Assembly: GCA_027600665.1 (NCBI GenBank)
Contig: JADGJL010000121.1
Coordinates: 1-39,940, forward strand
From: Irineochytrium annulatum
Lineage: Eukaryota; Chytridiomycota; Chytridiomycetes; Chytridiales; Chytridiaceae
DNA length: 39,940 bases
Direction: 5' to 3'
Shown: positions 19,438-29,826 of the stretch, piece by piece
Position numbering within the stretch: position 1 is the stretch's first letter
How the letters are laid out: every line of letters begins with the position of its first letter
The notes under the pieces: model-generated
The model's database searches: none
Told to the model about the DNA's origin: nothing
Seen by the model: the letters and a program-made list of their open reading frames with translations, nothing else
Position numbers and translations under genes: made by a program

Positions 19438-21735
19438 ATGGGCGTCAGCGGGCTTTCGGGCTGCATGCGCGAGGCCTCCAAGCCCGCCCAGTCCCTCGCC
19501 TCCATCAAGGCGACCCCAAAGGCCCTGATCATCGACGCCAACAGCCTCCTCCACCGCTGCACGCGCGACATCGGCCTCGAGGCCTCGGGCAACTACCGCT
19601 CACTCTCCTCCTCCGTCCTCCGCCGATGCCGGTCCCTGTCCAAAGACGCCGGCTTCAATAGCATACTCCTCGTATTCGACGGGCCCTTGCCGGAATACAA
19701 AGCCGCGCAGCGCATTGAGCGGGAATTGGGGAAGCATGCAAGGTGCTTTCATCAGTTTACGGCGATGTTGCATGATGAGCCCGTGGGGATGAGTGGTGGA
19801 GGGGCGAGGAACGTGAAGGGGAAGAAGGGGGTTAGGCCGACGCAGGATCGGTTCACGGGGGAGGTGCTGCTACCGCCCATGGCCGTGCAGGCTGTCGCGG
19901 CCGCGATACGGAAGGAGCGGAGCAAGTGCGAGGTGGACGTGGGCATGGTGGGGAGGCAGGCGGATCAGCACGTCTTGCCCTGGATCGAGGTGGAGGTGGC
20001 GGGCGGGGAAGCGGACCAGCTAATTTCGCTGCGGGCGAGGGAGATGGGAGCGCTCGTGCTCTCAGGCGACTCGGATTTCTATATCGCCGATGTGCCAGGG
20101 TTCATACATCTGGACTCGGTCCGCTTCGGCGACGAGCACGAGCAGGGAAACGGAAAGAACCGCTGTGCAGATGGAAGTGCAGGCGGGGTCACCGGGTGCG
20201 TATGGACACGGGACGGCGTCGCAACCCACATGGGCCTTCGGTCCGCTGCCGTCCTTCCGCTGCTCGCCGCGATCGCCGGCTGCGATTACGTGGACCCCGA
20301 GTCCCTATCATCCCTCCCGCAGCTCTCTGACCTCCGCCGCTGCACGAACGCCATCGCGCGCGTCCGCGCCGTCGCGGCCCTCCTCCGGACCTACGAGTCC
20401 TCCTCTGCCGGCATAGCGGCCCTCACTGGCGACGCCGACTCCATCGCGGCGGCGGCGCTCACGAGGGCCGTGGCGGCGTATGATGGCACGTCCAGCATCG
20501 GGGCCGTGACGCTCCCCGCTTCGCGGTACGCCGACCGGTTTCGCGATGGGCGGCACGCGCACAGGCTGCTGGAGGCGTTGGGTGGCACGTTCTGGTGCCA
20601 GGCCGTGGCGGAGGATCAGCTGAGAAGCTCGGCCTGGACGTCCTCGAGGGAGTTGCGCCGGTGGATGTATCTGTTTGTGCAGTGGGCTATGCGGGGCGAT
20701 GCTTGCGCGGAGGGGAGGACGGTGGAGGAGTATGTGAGGAAGGGGGTGGATTATCGGCCGGATAAGGTTGAGCCGCACACGGTCGTGGAGGCGGTGGCCC
20801 TGTTGACGACGGCGGGCGAAGCGAGACGGATTTCGAGGTTTGCGGATCTAATGACGAACGATCGGTTGACGTTGTATGCGCGGTGCATGGGATACGACGG
20901 CGACTGGACTGACCTTGTCCGCGGGCTCGGACCAGGAATAAAGACTATTCCCGCGGCGCTCGTGATCCTACATACGGCGCGGTCAATGCGGGACGCTGGG
21001 CGACCGCTGCGGAACTTCGAGGCCGTGGCTCTGCTGTGCGTGGCCGTCCGCGGGGGATTCGAGGCCGATGGAAGCGCGAGGAATGGCTTAACACGGCGGA
21101 GCAGCTCATCGCGCGCGGCTCCCGCGGCGTCAAGAGACGCCGTCCACCTGGCCGCGCAGGTAAAATGCGCGCTGTGCTCGGCGTCGCTGCTCTTGCAGAG
21201 CCTGTGGATATGCGACGCGGACGGCGACGCGGCGGCGGAGTGCAACGAGGACGGCGCGTGCCAAACGTTATCGAACTTGCATTGGAATTGGTTCGACGCA
21301 GGTGCGGTGCATACGGCGTTGACGGAGGCGAGGAGAGGGAAAGGGCCGGAGGAGCTGGGATGTGATGGGGATGAGGCAGTTGCGGAGTTTGTACGGGTTT
21401 GGAGGTTTTTGATGGTGGATGGGGGTATGGAGGGCCTAGTGGAGCGGGTGCTGGCGTACGACTTTGATGTTGCCGAGCCAACCGTGATGGAAGACGTGGC
21501 GGAGGTTGTGGAACGTCCAAAAATGGAGCCGCCGAAAGATGGTGATATTGGTGGCGAGGTCGACGAGATTTTCCGACATGTCTTGGATGATGGGTTTCAA
21601 ATGGTCGCCCGAGGACCTGGAGGACCTCTAAGGCGGCAGAAGGGGACCTGGAAAAAGCCGGAAGTGCCGGTCGGGGCGACCTATGGCTTTGGTCGAGCTG
21701 GGAATGCGTTTAGCGCGTTGGCTGATGAAACTTAG
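19438..21735 (+). CDS. Asteroid-type XPG/FEN-family nuclease homologue
   Basis: An intronless 765-residue ORF starting MGVSGLSGCM, the family's N-terminal signature. It resembles the asteroid (ASTE1) branch of the FEN1/XPG structure-specific nucleases: IIDANSLLHR near the N-terminus, VFDGPLPEYK, the internal GGEADQLISLRA, then LVLSGDSDFYIADVPGFI and GCDYVDP. By position, D33, D81, E191, D193, D211, D213 and D283 correspond to the seven metal-binding acidic residues of FEN1, so an active nuclease is plausible. ASTE1 is about 680 aa; this is a little longer, with a Ser/Ala-rich insertion near 550. Codon use is GC-rich and even. ATG 19438 is chosen because the conserved start glycine follows it. 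Confidence 0.85.
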   Translation: MGVSGLSGCMREASKPAQSLASIKATPKALIIDANSLLHRCTRDIGLEASGNYRSLSSSVLRRCRSLSKDAGFNSILLVFDGPLPEYKAAQRIERELGKHARCFHQFTAMLHDEPVGMSGGGARNVKGKKGVRPTQDRFTGEVLLPPMAVQAVAAAIRKERSKCEVDVGMVGRQADQHVLPWIEVEVAGGEADQLISLRAREMGALVLSGDSDFYIADVPGFIHLDSVRFGDEHEQGNGKNRCADGSAGGVTGCVWTRDGVATHMGLRSAAVLPLLAAIAGCDYVDPESLSSLPQLSDLRRCTNAIARVRAVAALLRTYESSSAGIAALTGDADSIAAAALTRAVAAYDGTSSIGAVTLPASRYADRFRDGRHAHRLLEALGGTFWCQAVAEDQLRSSAWTSSRELRRWMYLFVQWAMRGDACAEGRTVEEYVRKGVDYRPDKVEPHTVVEAVALLTTAGEARRISRFADLMTNDRLTLYARCMGYDGDWTDLVRGLGPGIKTIPAALVILHTARSMRDAGRPLRNFEAVALLCVAVRGGFEADGSARNGLTRRSSSSRAAPAASRDAVHLAAQVKCALCSASLLLQSLWICDADGDAAAECNEDGACQTLSNLHWNWFDAGAVHTALTEARRGKGPEELGCDGDEAVAEFVRVWRFLMVDGGMEGLVERVLAYDFDVAEPTVMEDVAEVVERPKMEPPKDGDIGGEVDEIFRHVLDDGFQMVARGPGGPLRRQKGTWKKPEVPVGATYGFGRAGNAFSALADET

Positions 21736-21958
21736 CACGTCGTTTTTCACACTTATCGCATGCTGTTTGCTGATTATGTCACACAATACCATCATTTGCT
21801 GCTTACAATGTATTCATTTTCAACGCGATATTTGAAGTATTTTTACGGATACCGGTACTGTTGTTCGGCAATTTACAGCTAATTTCTTGTGGTTGTCACC
21901 ATACGTCGGAAGTCGAGCTCACCATCACGGCTCACAAACAAGTTCGGTAAGCGCCGCC

Positions 21959-23349
21959 TTAGTGCTTCTTTGAACCCTTGAAGGTGTGCATGGAGTTGTT
22001 CGACCCCGTAAACTGGAAACCACAAGTTAAAGCGTTATGGAAATATGTCGCTGCAAACCTCTTTCACAAAGTCGATGAATTCCACCGGCAACAGGCGAAG
22101 AGCGGGCGTCAACTCCACAAAAAAGGGCAGCTTGATCTCGGCGCTGCATCGTGTTAAAAAGCACGAAAGCGCTCAACAACTGCCAACAACACAATTTGCG
22201 AGAGAGAGCAAACACAGAAAAACATACCTCCTATTTGCTTGCAGAGCCTTAACGATTGCCGACGCAACTTTGTCGGTCTCGAGCTCGGGTGTTAAGAAAG
22301 GATACTTGTAAACAACACCGTCGAACATGCCCGTCTTGATGAGGCCCGGGAACACGCCCGTAACCTTGACATTTCTTATCGACCAAGAATAAATATGGAG
22401 AGAAAATGCGACGAGATATTAATTAAACTTACGTTCCGACGACCTCTTGCCGGAGCGCCTCCGTAAAACCGACGAGGCCGAACTTTGATGCGCAGTAGTC
22501 GGCTGCGAGGAGATGTAAGGATACGACACGAGGCCACTATGGACACGAAGGACAAAGCTTACTCATCGACCGGGCCCCTGTCAACCCCAAGACAGAGCAG
22601 ACGTTTAGAACGTGGCCATGCCGCTTCTGCAGCATCCCAGGAAGGAAAGCCTTCGTAATCCATATCGGCCCCAGGAGGTTCACTTCAATGCACCTGAAGG
22701 ACAGCACAGGTGATTAGCAAGAGAAAGCTGATAAACAGCGGAGAATGTTTGGCTCACTTCTGGATCTGTCCTTCGGTAAGGTCCTTGAACTCTGCGCCGT
22801 TGACGATACCCGCGTTATTGACTATCATTGTGACGTCCCCAAACTGCTCATCAGTATTCCCGCAGTGAAGAGGAAACCTCACCTTCTCAGTGATCTTGGC
22901 CGCGACTTCCTTGACCGCGGTGTTGCTAGTGACATCGCACTTGAAGAACGAAACGAGCTCTGCAGGAAGTTCCCTGTCCGTCAGCAAAGACCTGGTATGA
23001 GAACAGACGAGTGCATACCACTCCCATGATCGTACTCATTCACATCCAGCACCACAATCCGCTTCGGCTTCAGCTTCAGCAACATTCCAACCAAGCTCCT
23101 CCCAACGCCGTGCGACCCGCCCGTGACCAGCACGGTCTCCTGCCACCAGTTGACGACCGTCACGGGCGTCGCGACCCTCTGCAGGTGCAGCGCGACGCAC
23201 AGGGCGATGCCGACGAGGCATCCCGCGATGAGGATCAGGTGGGCGAATGGGTACAGCATGAGCGCGGTCGCGATCAGGAGCAAGGGCCCGACGAAGACGT
23301 TGGAGGCCGCCGCGTAGAGCGGGACCAGGATCGTGTCGATGGACGCCAT
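21959..23349 (-). CDS. Short-chain dehydrogenase/reductase, SDR16C-like, membrane-anchored
   Basis: Exons: 23349-23019, 22959-22883, 22843-22758, 22693-22563, 22502-22433, 22374-22228, 22143-22059, 22012-21959; 326 residues, in frame. A hydrophobic N-terminal segment (about residues 20-55) should anchor it in the ER or lipid droplet. The Rossmann motif TGGSHGVGR, the NNAG motif, the catalytic Ser in the VCSVLGL strand and Tyr/Lys in DYCASK are all present, and the C-terminus SMHTFKGSKK matches the SMxTFxGR tail of SDR16C enzymes (RDH10/DHRS3/RDHE2 group: retinol or sterol-type alcohols with NAD(P)). The last two exons are supported by this tail; reading through instead would stop 10 codons later without it. 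Substrate unknown. Confidence 0.9.
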
Positions 23350-24724
23350 CAGGAGGGTCGTCCGAGGAGTCGGGCCCGGGCGAGATTACGCGAGAGTCAA
23401 AAGCACGGCCGGATTATCGCCACAACGTGCCTGTTCAAAGGCCTCAACGGCCTCTGACGACGACAACGGCCTCCAACGACGGCCTCGAACGACGGCCTCT
23501 GTCTTCAGGTGCAGCTCATCATCAGCCGATGACGTCACCGCGGGCCTAATGACGCGGCCGACATCCGCGATAACGGTGAAGGAACACCACCGGTCGCCAC
23601 TTCCGTCGCTGACGCGCGGTCGCGTAGTTCGCACCCCGGAACGTGCGAATGCTGCGATTCGGACGGCTGACGCGCTCGCTTTTCAATACTCGCGCGATGA
23701 GGAACGCCGAACATCCTGGCTTGACTTTGCCCTCACCGACACCAACCTCCACACGTCCCTGACGCCCACTTGCCCCAATTGAGGCTCCCAAGCCATTATC
23801 GAATTCTTGGCTGTCGTGATGACCCTGCTTAGTAACGACGCGTCAGGGCACCCGCTGGTCTTATAGCAACGAGATCGTTAACGGCGCGGAGCCCGTCATC
23901 CGGCCCAAGCTGTTGAAGCGGAATGGGAGTCGGATGAGGTGGACGGGACGTAGCAGACGGAGGACGAGGAGATTGGGGACGCCAGACGCAGGATGAAAAA
24001 GTGATGACGCGGGGGATGCTGGATGCGTGTGATGACGGCGCGATGAACGAGGGAGCTGATGACGAGCAGGGATGAACGTGCGGACGGCAACGGGTCGCAT
24101 ACCTCGACGGCGTGTTGCCGACGGATGCGCTATGAGTTGGTCACGCCTGTTACGACGGCCCGGTTGTGCTCACGCGATACCTCGTCGTCGACGACTTGTA
24201 CAGGTCTGGCATTGTGGCCATGACCGAAGGTGCACTGGAGGACGTGCAGTTGGAGCAGCTAGTGAGATTAACCTGGACATGGTGCTGATCATGGACTTTG
24301 TAAGCGTTGTCGATAAAAAGCGGCCATAGGCTCTTCCCCGTCGTCAAGAAGCTGGCTACCGCGGGAAGGTTTAGCGAGGGTGCGTGAGGTAGGATGCATT
24401 AGGCACGCGACGGCCTCAATCTTTGAACCTGACATCCTGCACCGATTGCCGAATGCAAGTCGACGCGCGTGGTCGCTCGAATGTTGGACGCGGCGGCGGC
24501 ATTATTATTTGAAATCGGCAGGACACCCTGATAATTATTCACCGGAAAATGGGCATTGCGTACACTCACCTGGCCGCTTGTTAAGTCTAGATTCGGGGTA
24601 AGGTGGTCTGCAGATTTTAAATGCCAAGGCTGAATAAATTGAATTCGAACACTCAAGGACACCAATGATTTATTCCTTCCACCAGCATTTGATTATGCGG
24701 CTATCCCGTGTCGCTCACAAAGAC
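23350..24724. other. Intergenic region, SDR gene to BTB paralogue 3
   Basis: About 1.4 kb with only short, non-conserved open frames. It includes the SDR upstream region with the repeat at 23438-23501 and a purine-rich, GATGACG-rich stretch at about 23990-24075. I see no gene that can be supported. Confidence 0.45.
23438..23501. repeat. Degenerate GC-rich tandem repeat
   Basis: Imperfect repeats of the unit AACGACGGCCTC recur about five times just upstream of the SDR gene start. It looks like a small decayed satellite, or possibly a regulatory cluster. Confidence 0.6.
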
Positions 24725-25687
24725 TTAATATATCGTGTCGTCAGCAATATAATAGTCTGCACGGCTCCAATTGATTCGACGATCCCTTTTAACTGTTTGC
24801 AAATCCTCGCACGGCAGCAATCGGCTCTCAAAACCATCAAAAAGATGTTGCTTAAATGGAACTCTATCGGTCGTTAATTCGTTCAATATTGCCGCCATAT
24901 TTTCACCATCCACTTTCAGCCTTTGCGTTAACTTCGCGAACCCTTCCAGCCCCAATATTATTAACACGCGCTTCCCTCCAGGGGATGTCGACATTTGCTT
25001 CAGCTTCTCCAGATGAATCTTTGAGATCAGCGTGTCCGCACGAGCTTTCACCTCGACACCGAATTTATCGCAAGACTGCCCTTTTTTGAAAACTGCCAGC
25101 ATAGCAAGCTTCTGAACGGCCGCGACATAATTCGACGGCGCTTTTTCTAAAGTCGCGTCCATGATGTCCGCCGCCAATTGTACATCCATGTCAATGTTAT
25201 CAAGCCCGCCCCAGTGCTGAAGCGGTGCGCCGCCCAGTTCTTGAATGCACAGTTTAACCAGCATATCCGCTGCCAGATAGCGAGCGTTTGCAAGAAGTTT
25301 CGGTATGTCTTTGTAAAACCGCGACCCACTGTCGTTCGTATAGAAATACACGAGTGCTTGCGGAAAGCCGTCAGGAAAAGGCACGACCACTCTCAGAACG
25401 TCCTCCTTTCCCTCCTTGAATCTTCCAGCAAGCAAGCTCGCAAAGAATGCCGACCCGCGCGCTAGGATCGGGCCGTGAATGAAGTAGACGGCACTGCTGT
25501 TTACGACCAGGACATGGGAGGCTCCGACGACGCTGTTGATCAACGAAGCCCGCATGGTCTGCGGCATCTTGAGGCTGCCGTCCTCTCCGATCAACTTGAC
25601 CGCGGTCGACCATTGAGACCGCAAGCAGGCGACAGCGCTTTCGATGATGAGGTCGATGTCGAACTCGTCTGCTTTCGGTGTGGCCAT
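24725..25687 (-). CDS. BTB/POZ-domain protein, paralogue 3
   Basis: An intronless 320-residue ORF beginning MATPKADEFDIDLIIESAVA. The BTB core (about residues 50-150) contains VVGASHVLVVNSSAVYFIHG, then SAFFASLLAGRFKEG, VVVPFPDGFPQALVYFY and LLANARYLAADMLV. The C-terminal half is helical with a motif GKRVLIILGLEGFAKL that parallels GRKVLRMLGVGELCRAM of BTB paralogue 1, so the two share a C-terminal domain as well as the BTB. By family it would dimerise and may act as a CUL3 adaptor; the substrate is unknown. The ATG 25687 start gives an N-terminus that aligns with the broken paralogue 2, which supports it. It is flanked by about 1 kb of sequence without genes on each side. Confidence 0.82.
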   Translation of the reverse strand: MATPKADEFDIDLIIESAVACLRSQWSTAVKLIGEDGSLKMPQTMRASLINSVVGASHVLVVNSSAVYFIHGPILARGSAFFASLLAGRFKEGKEDVLRVVVPFPDGFPQALVYFYTNDSGSRFYKDIPKLLANARYLAADMLVKLCIQELGGAPLQHWGGLDNIDMDVQLAADIMDATLEKAPSNYVAAVQKLAMLAVFKKGQSCDKFGVEVKARADTLISKIHLEKLKQMSTSPGGKRVLIILGLEGFAKLTQRLKVDGENMAAILNELTTDRVPFKQHLFDGFESRLLPCEDLQTVKRDRRINWSRADYYIADDTIY

Positions 25688-26670
25688 GGTCTCTTCGATC
25701 CGGCGTGAGAGGATCGTTGAAATTCGTCGCTTTTAATTCTCCACTCGTATCGATTGCCTCCCTGTCCCCCAGTTTCCGCAGAAATGCCAGAGACCGCAGC
25801 GATTGACCCGAGCAAGTCACGGCGCGGCCTGAGACGGCGTTGAATAAGTCCACGGCTCCCCAATCTTGAAAAGGCGACGAGCTCGTGCTGGCTTTTGAAT
25901 CTTCATACTGTTTGCCTCCCCAGTGATCACCCGCGGTCGACGACGAGTCGACGCGTGCAGACGACGGCCCTTGGTGACCTAAGCCATGGCGTCCCGGCAG
26001 TGGGTTGGCTAGTCACTTCCGGCCTTCCTGGTCCGACATGGTGAGATCCGTAACTCTACCAGAGCGTTGGAGGACCGCCTCTGGCCGCATGATGGGATGA
26101 AGACGGTGACGGCCGTGCGATGGAGAATTCCGTGTTGGCAATTTCCTAAATGATCGTGTTCGCGTCCAGCTACAGCCTCCAAGAGCAGCCCAAGAGCGAT
26201 GTTTAGCTTCAACGAGAAGTTCTATAATGCGCACAGAGTAAGACTCTCCGGATAATCATGCAAAGGTGCTAGAAAGGTACATATCTACAGCTGAGGCTAT
26301 TACCGGAAAGTGTCGGACCACAAATCATAGACTACACTAGACAAAAGAAAAGAAAGAGCCCCAGTGGACGCTTTGGCCAAGTCCAGCCAAGTTTAGCAAC
26401 GGACAAAGCACTACATCGATCGGAGAAAACACAATAACAAAACGGGATGACAAGTACAAAGTGATGATTTACGGGTAAAAGTAAAACTATCTTCTCACAT
26501 AGATAACAACTGTGAATAAAAGAATATGCAAAGGGCAACAAGTGCCACTGTACGAAGAGCGCCGAATAACATACACGAGAGCGTCGAAGATCGGACAAGA
26601 GAATAACGGAAAATAGGATGATAATTATACGACGATCAAAGTCGACACCGACGCAGCCGTACCAACGCCC
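25688..26670. other. Intergenic region, no gene recognised
   Basis: About 1 kb between BTB paralogue 3 and the D-box protein's 3' end. AT content rises after 26200. The small open frames are not convincing and show no family motif. Confidence 0.45.
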
Positions 26671-28588
26671 TCAGAACTCCCACCAACCCTGCGCCTCCGT
26701 GATCTCCATCTTTTCGATGGCCACGACGCGAACTCTCACATGGCCCGTGCTGCTGACACCCCTCCCGATCCTCCCCTCCTGGCTCCAAGGATCATCGAAC
26801 CCGCCTCTCCCCTCCTCCTCCCCGTCGTCCTCGTCATCACCTTCGTCCCCACTACCCCGTTCGCACGAACTGTTCACATGGTTCTCCCGGTCCCGATGTA
26901 CGGCGTCGACGCCCTTAAGCTGCCCGTCCCCGCCGTCACGAGCATCATCAGCGTCGACCCTCCTGACGTCCTCGTGCTGATCCCGCGCCTCCCCAATCTC
27001 TTCATCCTGCATCCCGGCCACAACGAGCTCCCCATGCCCATCCTGCGTCGGCTGCGACCCGCCCGCCTCCTCTAATTCCTCCTCCCACTCCAGCAGCTCT
27101 AGCAGGCCACGGATGGCCGGGTCACCACCTCGGACGGTCTCGTCGCTCATCGACCGGCGCGCCGCAATGCGCCCTTGTTGGCCAGGCGTCGGGGATGCCT
27201 CGCAGGCGGTTTGGGAACCGCGGGGAGGGCCCATCGTAGGCGTTAGGGACGGGGTTGGTGTTTGCGACGCGTCGTCGTGGTCCGGAGTCACGGTGAGGCT
27301 AGCGATGTCGGCGGGGTCGGTCGCGGTCGCGTTGAGGTCGGCCGCATCAGCCGAGACCGAAGGCTCCTCGGCGTCCACGCCAACCTCGGCCATGTCCTCA
27401 CCCATGTCGTCGTCGTTTACCTTCACCGCTCTCTGCTCCGGAGCGGCATCCTCCTCCTCGACCGCGTCCTCCCCTTCACCCTCCTCCTCCTTCACGCTCT
27501 CCAGCGTGACGCGACCCTCCATGCTCATTTGAACCTTCTCACCCGACGACATGCCCTCCAGCGCTTCCATGACGGGCGACAAGGCCGGCCTCAGCGCCAG
27601 CGGCCTCTTGACGACCCTGCCCCGTTTCCCGACGCTCGACACGACTCCGCCGGCACTGCTCGCGGCCGATGACGACGAGGACGGCCTGAGCGCGCCCTTG
27701 ACGGGACCGCGAGTCTGCGCCGTCGCGGGCGGCGGATTGGTCGGATCATCCTCGAGCGGGTCGCGAAAGACGACGAGCGCGGGTCGGCGACGGCTCTGCT
27801 TCTGCTGTTGGGCGGGCGGGAGAGATGCGCCCCAGGGCGTGGTGTCGACCTTATCCTTGGTAGCGGATCGGTTGAGGCGCGACGGCGCGAGCGGGCTGCT
27901 TCTCGGTTGGACGTTCGAGCAATCCGAGAGGGGCTTGCGGACGGAGGCAGCGGCGTGGTCGTCGTCGGACCACAACGAGGCGACGGCAGCTATGGGAAGT
28001 GGTGAAGTTAACGCAGGAGCGTGGGAATATTAGTGGGAGAGAGGAAAACCGACGGGTGGCTCTACTCGCCCCCCGAGATCATCCTCGAGCCTGCTGCCGC
28101 GAAAGGCCAAAAGGTCCTAAGCCAATCCCTCACCAGCATCCTCACTCAAAAGAAGAGATATTGCACTCACCGGTCCTTGTGTTCGTACCCACAGCCGTCG
28201 ACTTCCTCCTACCGCCAGCCGCACCTCCGCCGGCGCTAGATCCCGCAATGACCTTCTTCCCACGCGACCCTACGCCGCCGTCATCGTCCGACGGCAACCC
28301 CCACTCGTCCTTGTTCCTTGCGTGGTCGCGGCCGGCATTCTCGTCATTCTCCTGGTCCCATTCATCATCCTCATCGTCTGAGTCCTCGACCCGCGCCCGC
28401 TTCGACCGTCGGCCGGTGGTGGTTGAGCGACGGCTTCGTCGGCGGGGCTGCGGGTTCGCGGCGGCGGCCGCCAGGAGCCGGGCCGACTCGAGCGCCTTGT
28501 CCCTCGAGGCTGCCACGGACGCCTGGAGGGCCGCGAGGACGCCGGTCGGGCCCCGGCGTTTGTAGGTACGCAGCGGAGCAGAACTCAT
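26671..28588 (-). CDS. Disordered acidic protein with a D-box, candidate APC/C substrate
   Basis: Two exons, 28588-28171 and 27989-26671, joined by a 181-nt intron; 578 residues. The N-terminus reads SSAPLRTYKRRGPTG, a basic patch; residues 60-110 are Arg/Ser-rich (RRRSRRSTTTGRRSKRAR). Just after the junction is RKPLSDCSN (157-165), a perfect destruction box of form RxxLxxxxN, as in securins, mitotic cyclins and other APC/C targets. The remainder is low-complexity, with a very acidic middle and tail (EEEGEGEDAVEEE, DDEDDGEEE) and a C-terminus ending GWWEF. No folded domain is recognised. Securin, sororin or Wapl-like function is possible but not shown. The start is the first ATG of the exon fitting the YKRR motif; another ATG lies 21 codons upstream. 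It is head to head with the 808-aa gene across 1.2 kb. Confidence 0.6.
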
Positions 28589-29826
28589 ATGCGGATGCGA
28601 GGGGATTTCGGATGGTTTCGTCCGATTGAGTTCAGTGAAGTACCTGCTCAACCAAAGCTTATTATCTCTTACCGTCTCTTACATCGTTTGCTGAAGGCAA
28701 GAGATCCTGAAGATAAATCTGGCGAGAGCGCACAGCTACGTCTCGCGACGAGCATTTGCATGTGGGCACGCCCCGGGTAACTCTTAGTGATGGCTGATCG
28801 GGCTGGACCGCTTTTTGCATAAGATAAATACAGACGCAAGGAGAAACATTTTCTCGTCCGCTGATTGGATTTCTTGCTTGCATGTTGGGAAGGAAATACG
28901 CGTGTCTGACCGTTGGATGCGCGTTGTCGATGAATAAACTGAGCTGCAGTTGTAGTAAAGCTGTTTCCCTTACGTATGGTGGGTGATCAATAAATGCAAT
29001 ACGCATCAAAAAAAACCGTCATACCTCAAGCGTTCTTGACAACCATCTTTCCTAAACCCGTTCTTTCCCTTTTTTTTTTTTTTTCTTCCGCTTGAATTTT
29101 GAGGTAATTGATGTATTCCTCGATGCAGTCTGTTATTTTGAACGGCCTTCCGCCCGCCCCGACTTTATACGTCGCAAATCATGGCATCGATAAAAGGTCG
29201 CGTTTTCCGCTGATGCGATGGTGCTTTTCGTGAGCATGTGCTTCGGGAATGGCGACCTCGTGCAAATGAGCTAAGCGATAGTCTTTTGTTCCAAAAACCG
29301 TTGAAAAAATGGTCGCTTGATGTCGCACAAAGGAGCCATTAGAGGAAAAATGCAAATTTCCGCATATGCCGGAGTTTCGGGAGCCCTTTGAGCGAGTCGC
29401 GGATTCTGGGGGCGTGCTCATTTACATTTTCGACGATAAGAAATTGTAAGGCCGGCAATTTCCAGGTCTCCACCGACACCGTCTTCTCGTGCCCGCCGCA
29501 CGGCCGTCGTCGAAGTAGAGGTCTCCCGACGCCACAGGAGACGCCACCAGACACCGACCAAAGGGGACGCCACGGTCCTTCGGGAGAGAGAGGAATCCGC
29601 AGCGCGGAACCAACCACTTCGCGCCGACCAGCCGACTTCGTGCGGACCTGACCGCAGGAGGAGGAGTCCGCCGACCAGGGTCGCATTGGACGCTGCAATC
29701 GACACAGGCATACTTCGGGCTGCCGGATCGGACGGGGCCGCCGCGCTTGTGGGGGTGCCGCTCGAATCAGCACGCTTGACGACGGCAACGCTCGGCTCGG
29801 AGGTGAAGCTGGCGTGAAGTGAAAGA
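28589..29826. other. Head-to-head spacer with a poly-T tract
   Basis: About 1.2 kb between two divergent genes. It contains a run of 15 T at 29070-29084, then AT-rich sequence and, from about 29430, GC-rich sequence that may be 5' UTR of the plus-strand gene. I see no gene in it. Confidence 0.45.

Noticed and set aside
24072..24601. Short plus-strand frames between SDR gene and BTB paralogue 3
   Set aside because: No domain, no splice partners, composition like random GC-rich DNA.
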